Shown: piece after piece, positions 25,006 through 32,818 of the stretch
Layout: every line of letters begins with the position of its first letter
How positions within the stretch are numbered: the first letter of the stretch is position 1
NCBI GenBank assembly: GCA_903822545.1
Contig: CAIJPN010000183.1
Span: 1-64,000 of the forward strand
Length of the DNA: 64,000 nt
Origin: an uncultured Anaerolineae bacterium
GTDB lineage: Bacteria; Chloroflexota; Anaerolineae; Anaerolineales; Villigracilaceae
Direction of reading: 5' to 3'
The notes under the pieces: generated by a model
The model's database searches: none
Seen by the model: only the letters and a program-made list of their open reading frames with translations
What the model was told of the DNA's origin: nothing
Program-made: the position numbers and the translations under genes

Positions 25006-25904
25006 TCACCGATCAATTCAACTTCAAGTTCCAGGTCAACGCCAGAATGTTCTTTGACCGTCGTCTTTGCCAGTTCAATCAGCGCCTTGACATCTTCGGC
25101 GCGAGTTTCACCATTATTGATGAAAAAATTTCCATGAATCGTGCTGATTTCCGCGCTGCCGATGCGCTTGCCCTTCAGCCCGGCAGCTTCGATCAGTCTC
25201 CCGGCATAATCCCCGGGCGGGTTTTTAAACATCGAGCCCATGCTGGCCCCGGGTGGTTGGGTTGCTTTGCGGCGGGCGCTAAACTGTTCAATTGTAGCTT
25301 GTATCTCAGACGGCTCACCATTTTTTAACTTAAATTCAGCCGCCAGGATGATTGCATTTTCCTTGCCACGCTTGAGCGCACTGGAACGGTAGCCATAATC
25401 CATTTTTTCGGTAGGCCACCACTCGCGCCCACGCTCCGACAGCAGTTCGGCGCGCAGCAGGTCATGGGCCACATCGCCGCCAAAAGCCCCGGCGTTCCCG
25501 TAGACTGCCCCACCCACCGTGCCGGGGATGGTTGCAGCCCACTCCAGGCCAGAAAAACCCTTCGCAGCAGCGCGATGCGCCAGGTTGGAGAAAATGGTGC
25601 CGGATTCAGCCCAGAGAACCGGTTCCGGCCCCTCGCGGAATTCCACCGCCCGGGCTTTATTCAAGATCACCACACCCCGAATGCCTTTGTCGCTGACCAG
25701 CAGGTTGGAACCTCCCCCGATCAGCGCAAAACCCAACCCGAGCGATTTGCACAACAAAACGGCCTTTTCCAACGCTGCCGCATCGCGCACCGTCACCAGC
25801 ACATCTGCCGGGCCGCCAATCCGCGCGGAGGTATACGGCGCAAGGATGACATTCTCCTGCACCTGTGTACCAAATTGCTCGCGGAAAAGCTCGAAGGCGG
25901 TCAT
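24999..25904 (-). CDS. murB: UDP-N-acetylenolpyruvoylglucosamine reductase MurB
   Basis: A 301-residue FAD/NADPH enzyme reducing the enolpyruvyl group to UDP-MurNAc. Signatures: the FAD motif YTSARIGGPADVLVTV, GGGSNLLVSDKGIRGVV, the IPGTVGGAVYGNAGAFG segment, YRSSALKR (catalytic Tyr/Arg) and the Ser-containing PPGASMGSMFKNPPGDYAG with the acid-base Ser. It is of the shorter type II form. It overlaps ddl by a few bases. Upstream of its ATG lie REP-like palindromes that separate it from a 58-residue ORF. Confidence 0.95.
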   Translation of the reverse strand: MTAFELFREQFGTQVQENVILAPYTSARIGGPADVLVTVRDAAALEKAVLLCKSLGLGFALIGGGSNLLVSDKGIRGVVILNKARAVEFREGPEPVLWAESGTIFSNLAHRAAAKGFSGLEWAATIPGTVGGAVYGNAGAFGGDVAHDLLRAELLSERGREWWPTEKMDYGYRSSALKRGKENAIILAAEFKLKNGEPSEIQATIEQFSARRKATQPPGASMGSMFKNPPGDYAGRLIEAAGLKGKRIGSAEISTIHGNFFINNGETRAEDVKALIELAKTTVKEHSGVDLELEVELIGEW

Positions 25905-25913
25905 CGGTATCTT

Positions 25914-26025
25914 TTTGGAGTGCGGAAGCAGAGCTTCCGCATTTCCCTCACCCTCCGCCCTCTCCCGAAGGGAGAGGGGACTTCGCTCCCTTCCCCATCG
26001 GGGGAAGGGCCGGGGATGAGGGCCA
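25914..26025. repeat. REP-like palindromes upstream of murB
   Basis: A short palindrome TGCGGAAGC/GCTTCCGCA (25919-25939) with core AAGCAGAGCTT is followed by a GC-rich compound palindrome (25950-26025: CCCTCTCCC/GGGAGAGGG, then CCCTTCCCC/GGGGAAGGG and CCGGGGATGAGGG). The latter matches the family at 12661-12700. Confidence 0.75.
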
Positions 26026-26029
26026 GTTC

Positions 26030-26206
26030 TTACTGGCTCTTCACCTTCCCGATCAACTTCTCCAGCGCCATTTTGGCTTCTTCGGGTTTGTCAGTGCCAA
26101 AGCGGCGGATGGGGTGATTGGGTTCGGGGTTGGGCACTTCGCCGAGAACCATTCGCAGGGGTGGCAACCCCAGCGGGGTGCGTTCGGTAGTATTGTTATT
26201 TTCCAT
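26030..26206 (-). CDS. 58-residue small protein between murC and murB
   Basis: A short ORF starting at ATG 26206, with AGAAGG at 5-nt spacing, and ending at TAA 26030. It overlaps the murC 3' end by 11 bp, a coupling typical of operon genes. The protein is Pro-rich at first (TPLGLPPLRMVLGEVPNPEP) with a Lys-rich helical end (KPEEAKMALEKLIGKVKSQ). No membrane segment. I do not recognise it. Good ribosome site, coupling and codon-like composition favour it being real. Confidence 0.55.
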   Translation of the reverse strand: MENNNTTERTPLGLPPLRMVLGEVPNPEPNHPIRRFGTDKPEEAKMALEKLIGKVKSQ

Positions 26207-27608
26207 GATGACCTTCTCTTTCTTTCAGCCCGGCCAGCACTTCGGCGCTGACGCGGTCGGCGTCCCCGGCAGAGAGCACCAGCAAAACATCACCGGGGCG
26301 GAGGTTTTGCAGCAGGTGATCGCGGATTCCATCCAGCGTAGGGATGAAATGCGCGGAACGATGCGACATGGCTTTGACGATTCCTGCGCCTGAAAAATCC
26401 TGTTTGGGCTCACGCGCCGCATAAATTTCGCTGACGATGACTTCATCGGCATCAGGGAAGGACAGGACGAACTCGTCAAACAGGGTTTGCGCGCGCGAGT
26501 AAGTGTGCGGCTGCCAGGCGGCCCAGATGCGGCTGTGCGGGTAGCGTGCGCGCGCCGCGGCCAGCGTTGCACGGATTTCGGTGGGGTGATGAGCGTAATC
26601 ATCGATAATCGTGACACCATCGGCCTGGCCGCACAATTCAAAGCGCCGCCCAGTGCCAGTGAAATCGCCCAAAGCGTGAGCCGCGTCTTTGAGATTAAGG
26701 CCCATCAGCCCGATCACTGTCAGCGCCGCCAGCGCATTGCGGACGTTGTGCAGCCCCGGCACCTGGAGCTGGATGCCCGAAAGGTGGTGGTGCACATCAT
26801 CAAGATAAACTGCGGTATTGAAGCTGAACCCGCCCAGGGTGTTGCGCGCCACGTTGTAAGCCAGGGTTTCTTCTTCCTGACCGGAGCGCCCATCATCTGT
26901 GATGCGATAGCCAATGGTGCGGATGTGGTTCAGGCGCGCTTCTTCCATCAACTCGATGGCACCCATATCATCGCCGCAGGCCACCAGCGCGCCATTTGCG
27001 GGGATCAGGTGTGAAAAATCGATGAAGGCCGCGCGGAATTCTGCCGGGGTGGGGTAGCAGTCGGGGTGGTCATGCTCAATGTTAGTAACCACACCAAATT
27101 TGGGTTTCAATCCCAGGAACATGCGGTCATATTCATCGGCTTCGATGACAAAAGCATTACCTTTGCCTGCGTGGGCGTTGACGTGCAGGTTGCTGAGCAC
27201 GCCGCCAACGATAAAGGTAGGGTCCTGGCCGAGCGCATGCAGCAGCCAGGTGATCATGGCGGTGGTGGTGGTTTTGCCGTGCGTCCCAGCGATGGCGATG
27301 CCGGTTTTGCCTTCCATCATCTGCCCGATGAAGTCAGCCCGTTTGTAGACCGGGATGCCGGCCGCCAGGGCGGCCCGCACTTCGGGGTTGTCATCTGGCA
27401 CAGCGGAAGAGCGCACCACCCAGTCGGCCCCGGCCACGTTTTCGGCTGCATGACCGATATGGACGGTTGCGCCCGCCTTCTGGATCTCAGCCGCCAGCAG
27501 CGAAAGCGCGCGGTCAGAACCCGTCACCTGGAAACCGCTCTCTAACAGGACGCGCGCAATGGCCGAAAGGCCGGTGCCACCAATGCCGATGAAATGAACT
27601 TTTGTCAT
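26196..27608 (-). CDS. murC: UDP-N-acetylmuramate-L-alanine ligase MurC
   Basis: A 470-residue Mur ligase that adds L-Ala to UDP-MurNAc. The Rossmann start HFIGIGGTGLSAIARVLL is at 5-22; the P-loop AGTHGKTTTTAMI binds ATP; central motifs include EADEYDRMFL and NIEHDHPDCYP, and the C-terminal domain has DDYAHHPTEIRATLAAAR, all diagnostic of MurC. It starts 2 bp after the CvpA-like gene stop. A 58-codon ORF overlaps its end. Confidence 0.97.
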   Translation of the reverse strand: MTKVHFIGIGGTGLSAIARVLLESGFQVTGSDRALSLLAAEIQKAGATVHIGHAAENVAGADWVVRSSAVPDDNPEVRAALAAGIPVYKRADFIGQMMEGKTGIAIAGTHGKTTTTAMITWLLHALGQDPTFIVGGVLSNLHVNAHAGKGNAFVIEADEYDRMFLGLKPKFGVVTNIEHDHPDCYPTPAEFRAAFIDFSHLIPANGALVACGDDMGAIELMEEARLNHIRTIGYRITDDGRSGQEEETLAYNVARNTLGGFSFNTAVYLDDVHHHLSGIQLQVPGLHNVRNALAALTVIGLMGLNLKDAAHALGDFTGTGRRFELCGQADGVTIIDDYAHHPTEIRATLAAARARYPHSRIWAAWQPHTYSRAQTLFDEFVLSFPDADEVIVSEIYAAREPKQDFSGAGIVKAMSHRSAHFIPTLDGIRDHLLQNLRPGDVLLVLSAGDADRVSAEVLAGLKEREGHHGK

Positions 27609-27610
27609 AT

Positions 27611-28138
27611 TTAGATAAACACAACCATCACAAACACAAACGCCAGGATGACCGCGAAGTAAATCCCTGGCTCACCTAACAGGTGCGGCCCCAGGAACGG
27701 GATTAGCGCCAGGGCGGCATCTCCCAACTCCGTGCCTTTGACGGGCGGCTGGATGTACGCAAACGGGTAGCTGGCCTCGTGCAGGTAGAACCAGATCGAT
27801 CCAATCACCAGGTAACCATTGACCGAGCCCAGGATGAAGCCCAGCAGGATGTCTTGCAGCTTCTCGCGAGCGGCTTTGGATGCAAAACGAGGCAGCGCCA
27901 CCGTCTGGTAACCAAAGAAGACCAGCACAATCAAGATGATGGATCGGATCCAGAAGCGCGCCGAGCTGGTGGCATCCAGCGTACTGATGATGGGCACGTA
28001 CTTGGCCAGCAGGGTGTTGAGCGCCATCGTCAGGATAACGCTGAACAGCACCAACAGCTCCTTGGCCCAGCCGCGCATCCCGCCTATGATGCCGAACAAG
28101 ATGATAAACAACCAGAACATGAAGGTGAGACTAACCAT
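27611..28138 (-). CDS. CvpA-family membrane protein inside the dcw cluster
   Basis: A 175-residue protein with four to five hydrophobic segments (about 3-20, 26-44, 62-78, 100-118, 155-175). The N-terminal layout GIIGGMRGWAKELLVLFSV matches the CvpA family, known from colicin V production and from envelope stress or purF-linked loci; the biochemical role is unsettled. It overlaps the murG end by 8 bp with GGAG before ATG, so it is co-translated with cell-wall genes. A CvpA-like gene is not a usual member of dcw clusters. Confidence 0.7.
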   Translation of the reverse strand: MVSLTFMFWLFIILFGIIGGMRGWAKELLVLFSVILTMALNTLLAKYVPIISTLDATSSARFWIRSIILIVLVFFGYQTVALPRFASKAAREKLQDILLGFILGSVNGYLVIGSIWFYLHEASYPFAYIQPPVKGTELGDAALALIPFLGPHLLGEPGIYFAVILAFVFVMVVFI

Positions 28139-29228
28139 AGTTTACTCCAGCAAGTTCCTGAAGCTGCCGGGCCACCCGCGCGGCGGCGTCGGGGATGCGC
28201 AGCGCCAGCATAGCCTGGCGCATGGCTTCCAGTTTTTCGGGTGTTTCCAGCAGTTTTTCAACGGTAAGATAAAGACCGGCTTGCAGCCGTTCATCTTCCA
28301 TCATAATCGCCGCGCCGGCCTGGGCCAGCATTTCAGCGTTGACTTTTTGATAGCGCCAGGCGTGCGGATACGGGACGAGAATGGCCGGCAGCCCAAAGAG
28401 TGGGAACTCACCGAGGGTGGACGCCCCGGCGCGTGCTACCACTAAATCGGCAGCAGCCAACGCTGCGCCCATTTCTGCGTGCAGGTAAGGGTACGCGTGG
28501 TAGCGGGCGGCTTTGGGGGCACGGAGGGCTTTTTGAGCCTTCTCCACGGTTGGCCAATCCAACTCACCGCTAATGTGGATGATTTCAACCCGCTCGAGCA
28601 GCGCATCCAGCGCGTCCAGCGTGGCGCGATTGATGGAGCGCGCGCCTTTGCTGCCTCCAAAAACGAGCAGCACAGGCATTTCACCTGTCAGTGCAAACGC
28701 AGCCCGGGCTTTTTCCTTCGTCCACTCGGCCAGGTCGGCGCGGACGGGGTAGCCGGTGACGACTATCGGGGCATTTTTGCCAAAAAACGGGCGAGAGTCT
28801 GGGCTGGTGACAGCGATGCGGGTGGCAAACAGCCCCAGGAATTTGAGCGCCAGCCCCGGTTCAATATCGGGGACATAGACGAGGGAGGGCAATCCACGCG
28901 CGGCAACGGCAACCGGCCCGGCCACGTATCCGCCAGTGTAGAAGACCGCCTGGGGCTTGAATCCATCTACAATCTGGCGGGCAGCAGAAATCCCGCGCAT
29001 CATCGCCATGATATTGCCAGGCAGGCGCTGTAAGCCCACGCCGTGCAGACCGGCGGCAGGGATGGCCTTAAACGGGATATTGGCCCGCTCAACGAGCGCG
29101 GCCTCCATTCCACCTTCACCGCCAACCCACAGCAGTTCAGCGTTTTTATCGTTCAGTGCCTGGGTTACGGCCAACGCGGGATAAACGCCGCCGCCCGTTC
29201 CCCCGGCGCAGATCAAATATCGCGCCAA
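28131..29228 (-). CDS. murG: Divergent MurG-type GlcNAc transferase
   Basis: A 365-residue GT28 glycosyltransferase that would add GlcNAc to lipid I to form lipid II. The start is taken as TTG at 29228 (GGAG 5 bp before, giving ARYLICAGGTGGGVYPALAV), since the longer frame lacks a ribosome site. The C-terminal donor side is normal: GGSKGARSINRA, RAGASTLGEF and the H-x-x-x-Q-x-x-NA region (HAWRYQKVNAEML). The N-terminal acceptor side is unusual: GGTGGH reads GGTGGG, and the HEQN motif reads VPDI (LVYVPDIEPGLALKF). Position between ftsW and murC supports MurG despite this. The gene overlaps ftsW by 83 bp. Confidence 0.88.
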   Translation of the reverse strand: MARYLICAGGTGGGVYPALAVTQALNDKNAELLWVGGEGGMEAALVERANIPFKAIPAAGLHGVGLQRLPGNIMAMMRGISAARQIVDGFKPQAVFYTGGYVAGPVAVAARGLPSLVYVPDIEPGLALKFLGLFATRIAVTSPDSRPFFGKNAPIVVTGYPVRADLAEWTKEKARAAFALTGEMPVLLVFGGSKGARSINRATLDALDALLERVEIIHISGELDWPTVEKAQKALRAPKAARYHAYPYLHAEMGAALAAADLVVARAGASTLGEFPLFGLPAILVPYPHAWRYQKVNAEMLAQAGAAIMMEDERLQAGLYLTVEKLLETPEKLEAMRQAMLALRIPDAAARVARQLQELAGVNYG

Positions 29229-30399
29229 AGCTTCTCCATTCTTCTTCGATACTTTCGCCCGCAGCGCCTTGCCGCGAGATGTTGAACAAAATTCCCATGG
29301 CAAACAGGGATGTTACCATGCTGGAGCCGCCCGCGCTGATGAAGGGCAGTGCGTTTCCGGCAAATGGCATCAGGCCGACCATCACGAGCATGTTAATGAC
29401 AGCCTCGGTGGCGATCCAGTAAGTGAGACCGGCCGCCAGCAAGCTGCCGAGCAGGTCGGGAGCTTTATTGGCGATGCGCAGGCCGCGCCAGATGATGAAG
29501 CCAAACATTGCCACGGTGGCGGCGGCGCCAATCAGCCCCAATTCTTCGGCGATGACGGCGAAGATGCTATCGGTAGGGGGCACAGGCAGGCCGATCAGTT
29601 TGGTGTTCGAGCGTCCAATTCCCACGCCAAACCAGCCGCCTTTGACGATGGCTTCGAGTGAGCGGCGCACGTGATAGGAGGCCTGCAACGGGTCGCGGAT
29701 GCCTTCGAGATATGTGCCAATGCGTTCGCGCCCGGTGGGGCTGACCTGCACAATCATTGCGCCGAAGATGATTGCCACAATGAGCAGGAAGGCGATCTGT
29801 TTCAGGTCACCGCCCGCCAGGAAGAACAGCAGGCCGCCCAAAACGAAGACGGTGGCGGTGGCTGAAAGGTCGGGCTGGAGGTAGATGAGGCCGCCGATAA
29901 TACCGAGGATCGCTGCCAGGGGGATGAGTCCCCACTGGATGTCGTGCAATTGCTCGCGTTTGGAGTGCATCCAAACAGCCAGGTAGATGACGGTAACGAC
30001 TTTCGCCAGTTCCGATGGCTGGATCGAGCCGTTCAGGATGGTGCGGACGGCTCCCAGGCGTGGATCATTCAGGAAGAGCACCAGGCCGAGCAGGATGATG
30101 GTGCCGATCATGGCCGGGACAACCAGTTTGCGCCAGAGATGGTAGTCAATGCGTGAGACGATGTAGGCCAGGATGCTGCCAATGACAACCCACAGCACCT
30201 GGCGGTTAAACATCTGGGTGGGGTTTTGGTAGACAGCCAGGGAGAAATCCCAGGATGCAGAAAAAACCATGATCAGGCCGAAAACCAGAATGCCGACCAT
30301 CGCCAGCAACAGGGCCAGGTCGGCTGAACCGCTGGATTTGCGGGCCGCAGCCGGGATTCCAACGCCTACCGCAGTGTCTCGGAAAAATCGAGTACCCAT
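29146..30399 (-). CDS. ftsW: Lipid II polymerase FtsW (SEDS family)
   Basis: A 417-residue protein with about ten membrane helices. SEDS motifs are visible: FSASWDFSLAVYQNPTQMF, the QPSELAKV segment around the first conserved loop, YLQPDLSATATVFVLGGLL, GWFGVGIGRSNTKLIGLPVPPTDSIFAV and the closing PFISAGGSSMV. FtsW polymerises septal glycan with its partner class B PBP, coded a few genes upstream. It starts within murD (34-bp overlap) with GGAGAAAGG upstream and extends 83 bp into murG. Confidence 0.95.
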   Translation of the reverse strand: MGTRFFRDTAVGVGIPAAARKSSGSADLALLLAMVGILVFGLIMVFSASWDFSLAVYQNPTQMFNRQVLWVVIGSILAYIVSRIDYHLWRKLVVPAMIGTIILLGLVLFLNDPRLGAVRTILNGSIQPSELAKVVTVIYLAVWMHSKREQLHDIQWGLIPLAAILGIIGGLIYLQPDLSATATVFVLGGLLFFLAGGDLKQIAFLLIVAIIFGAMIVQVSPTGRERIGTYLEGIRDPLQASYHVRRSLEAIVKGGWFGVGIGRSNTKLIGLPVPPTDSIFAVIAEELGLIGAAATVAMFGFIIWRGLRIANKAPDLLGSLLAAGLTYWIATEAVINMLVMVGLMPFAGNALPFISAGGSSMVTSLFAMGILFNISRQGAAGESIEEEWRSFGAIFDLRRGNGRRRLSRVGRNPGTER

Positions 30400-31769
30400 T
30401 GTTTGAACCTTTCTCCGCGTTCTTCAAAATCTTTGAACTCATCGTAGCTGGTGCCGCCGGGGGAAAAGAGCACCACGAAACCGGGCTGGGCCAGCCGCGA
30501 GGCGGCTTTGACCGCTTCCTCACATTTTGCCACGCGTGTGACACTGTACGGCTTCGAGCCGGGGATTCTCTGCCCCAGCGCTGCCTGGATTTTTTCGGCG
30601 GCGTCACCGAACAAGATCACGTGATCAACACGCTGACGCACCAGTTTTGCCAGGTCTTCCCAGGGCAGGTTTTTATCGCGCCCGCCCAGCATCAGGATCA
30701 GCGGCCCACTGAAGGATTTGACGGCAGCCATCGTTCGTTCGGGGGCGGTGGCAATCGAGTCGTTGTACCAGTGTGCGCCACGCCACGTCCGCACGAATTC
30801 GATGCGATGCGGCACACCCTTAAAATCCTGGATGCCTGCCAGCATGGCTTCTGGGCTGAACCCCGCTGCGTGGGCGATGGTGCAGGCCGCCAGCACGTTC
30901 AGGCGGTTGTGTTCGCCGCGCAGGTCGATGGCATCGGCCACCGGCAGGGCGATGACTTTGCCTTCAGCACGAATGAAGAACTGGCCATCCTGTTCGTAGC
31001 CGCCGTTTTGCCCATCGGGCAGGGGGCTGAAGCCAAAGGAGAGCAGTTTGGCACGGCGTCCAACGGCCAGGCTCCAGGCGCCAGGGTCGTCGCGACCCAG
31101 GATGGCGCAATCGCTCTCCGATTGGAAATCCAACACGCGCGCTTTGGCGGCGCTGTAGGCTTCCATGGTGCCGTGGCGGTCGAGGTGGTTGGGTGTGATG
31201 TTCAGGATGGCAGCCACGTTCGGGGAGGTGGTCATCAGCTCAGATTGGAAGCTGGAAATCTCCAAAATCGCCAGATCGGTGGGCTGCATCTCATCCACAT
31301 AGTTGATCAGCGGGTCGCCGATGTTGCCACCGATCCAAATGCGGGTGTATTTTTCGCTTTTCCCGGCGTTGGCGATGCGCCCAATCAGCGTGGTAGTGGT
31401 GGTTTTTCCGGCAGAACCGGTGATGCCCAGGGTTTTGCAAGGAACCGCTTCCATAAAAACCTGGGTGTCGTTGGAGAGCGGGATGTTGCTCTGGAGTGCG
31501 GCTTCCACCAGCGGGTTATTAAGCGGCACACCCCCTGAGACACACAGCAGGTCGGGGCGCGGCTCCAAAATCGAGAGCGGGTGGCCGCCCAGCCACCATT
31601 CCACACCGGTGCTGGCCATCATGCTGATTTCGTTCTGCATCTGGTCAGGCGCGCGTTTATCGTTGAGCATCACCCGCGCACCGTGACGGGCCAGGTAGCG
31701 CGCCAGCGCCAGCCCCTGCCGGGCTGCGCCGATGACGATGATGCGTTTTCCGTTCCAGTTTGTGGTCAT
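30366..31769 (-). CDS. murD: UDP-N-acetylmuramoylalanine-D-glutamate ligase MurD
   Basis: A 467-residue Mur ligase adding D-Glu. N-terminal RIIVIGAARQGLALARYL binds the UDP-sugar; the P-loop GITGSAGKTTTTTLI, the LEISSFQSE motif, NITPNHLDRH and the C-terminal NDSIATAPERTMAA and LGGRDKN are MurD-specific. It is followed by overlapping ftsW. Upstream lies a 56-bp gap with a palindrome before mraY is reached. Confidence 0.96.
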   Translation of the reverse strand: MTTNWNGKRIIVIGAARQGLALARYLARHGARVMLNDKRAPDQMQNEISMMASTGVEWWLGGHPLSILEPRPDLLCVSGGVPLNNPLVEAALQSNIPLSNDTQVFMEAVPCKTLGITGSAGKTTTTTLIGRIANAGKSEKYTRIWIGGNIGDPLINYVDEMQPTDLAILEISSFQSELMTTSPNVAAILNITPNHLDRHGTMEAYSAAKARVLDFQSESDCAILGRDDPGAWSLAVGRRAKLLSFGFSPLPDGQNGGYEQDGQFFIRAEGKVIALPVADAIDLRGEHNRLNVLAACTIAHAAGFSPEAMLAGIQDFKGVPHRIEFVRTWRGAHWYNDSIATAPERTMAAVKSFSGPLILMLGGRDKNLPWEDLAKLVRQRVDHVILFGDAAEKIQAALGQRIPGSKPYSVTRVAKCEEAVKAASRLAQPGFVVLFSPGGTSYDEFKDFEERGERFKQWVLDFSETLR

Positions 31770-31789
31770 ATTCTCTCGTTTTTTGGGAG

Positions 31790-31825
31790 TCTAGAAGCTC
31801 CGCTTCCGGCGCCTTACACTCCAAA
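31790..31825. repeat. Short palindrome between mraY and murD
   Basis: On the minus strand GGAGTG, then CGGAAGCGGAGCTTC and a closing ACTCC. It shares GGAGTG-n-CGGAAGC[A/G]GAGCTTC with the palindrome before murB (25918). Confidence 0.6.
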
Positions 31826-32818
31826 CTAAGCCAGCGCCAGCCCAACGCCGATCAGGGCGGCCAGCAGGCCGATCAGCCAGAAACGCTGCACGATCTGGGT
31901 TTCGCTCCAGCCAAGCAGCTCAAAATGCAGGTGGATGGGTGCCATTTTGAAGAAGCGGCGACCCTTGGTGGCTTTAAAGTACAAAATCTGGATGGTGCTG
32001 GACATGGCCTCGCTGACAGGGATGACCGCTATCAACGGCAAGATCGCCCACTGACCGGTCATCAGCGCCACCACGGCGATGGTTGCTCCTAAAGACAAGG
32101 AGCCGCAATCACCCATAAAGAGTTGCGCCGGGTGGGCATTGAACCACAAAAACCCAAAGAGCGTGCCCACCAGGGTGAACGAGAACTGCGCCAGGAAATT
32201 CTGTCCCTGGATCAGGGCGATTGCGCCATAAGCGGCGAAGATGGTGGCCGAGATCATCCCGGCCAGGCCATCCAGGCCATCGGTGAAGTTGATGGCGTTG
32301 GTCATCGAGACGATGATGAAAGCCGCCACCGGGATATACATCCAGCCCAGGTCAATTTCCAGTTCCACGCCGGGGATGTAAAGGCCGGGCGCGTGCAGCA
32401 GGTATTTCAGCGCCCAACCGGTACCGCCCGCCAGCAGCCACTGGGCCAGGAATTTGGTGCGGATGCGCAGCCCATCGCCTTTGCGTTTGCCACGTATACC
32501 TTCCCAGTCGTCAATGCCGCCCAGGATGCCGAACCCGATCATGCACAGCAGCGGGATTAAAACCGACTGCCCGGCCAGTTTCAACCCGATCAGCGCGGCA
32601 GCATTCAGCAGCCCAGTCAACAGCACGGCGGGCAGGATGATCATGATGCCGCCCATGGTTGGCGTGCCCATCTTAACCAGGTGCTTGCCAGGTTCTTCTA
32701 CGCGGATGATTTTGCCGATTTTGAAGTGACGCAAAACCCGCAGCATCGGCCCACCCCAAATGACGGTCAACATAAAACTAAGCGCCGCCAAGGCAACAGA
32801 GAAGGTGGCATCTTTCAC
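31826..32818 (-). CDS. mraY: Phospho-MurNAc-pentapeptide transferase MraY
   Basis: A 330-residue enzyme with ten membrane helices that makes lipid I from UDP-MurNAc-pentapeptide and undecaprenyl phosphate. Key parts: GTPTMGGI, the Asp-rich GGIDDWEG magnesium site, NAINFTDGLDGLAG and FMGDCGSLSLG. The C-terminal motif normally reading HHHFE is HLHFE here, so the middle His is Leu. It overlaps the murF end by 4 bp (ATGA). Confidence 0.96.
   Translation of the reverse strand: MKDATFSVALAALSFMLTVIWGGPMLRVLRHFKIGKIIRVEEPGKHLVKMGTPTMGGIMIILPAVLLTGLLNAAALIGLKLAGQSVLIPLLCMIGFGILGGIDDWEGIRGKRKGDGLRIRTKFLAQWLLAGGTGWALKYLLHAPGLYIPGVELEIDLGWMYIPVAAFIIVSMTNAINFTDGLDGLAGMISATIFAAYGAIALIQGQNFLAQFSFTLVGTLFGFLWFNAHPAQLFMGDCGSLSLGATIAVVALMTGQWAILPLIAVIPVSEAMSSTIQILYFKATKGRRFFKMAPIHLHFELLGWSETQIVQRFWLIGLLAALIGVGLALA

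Noticed and set aside
30399-31538. 379-codon plus-strand ORF opposite murD
   Set aside because: Antisense shadow of murD; no recognisable motif and no ribosome site pattern.
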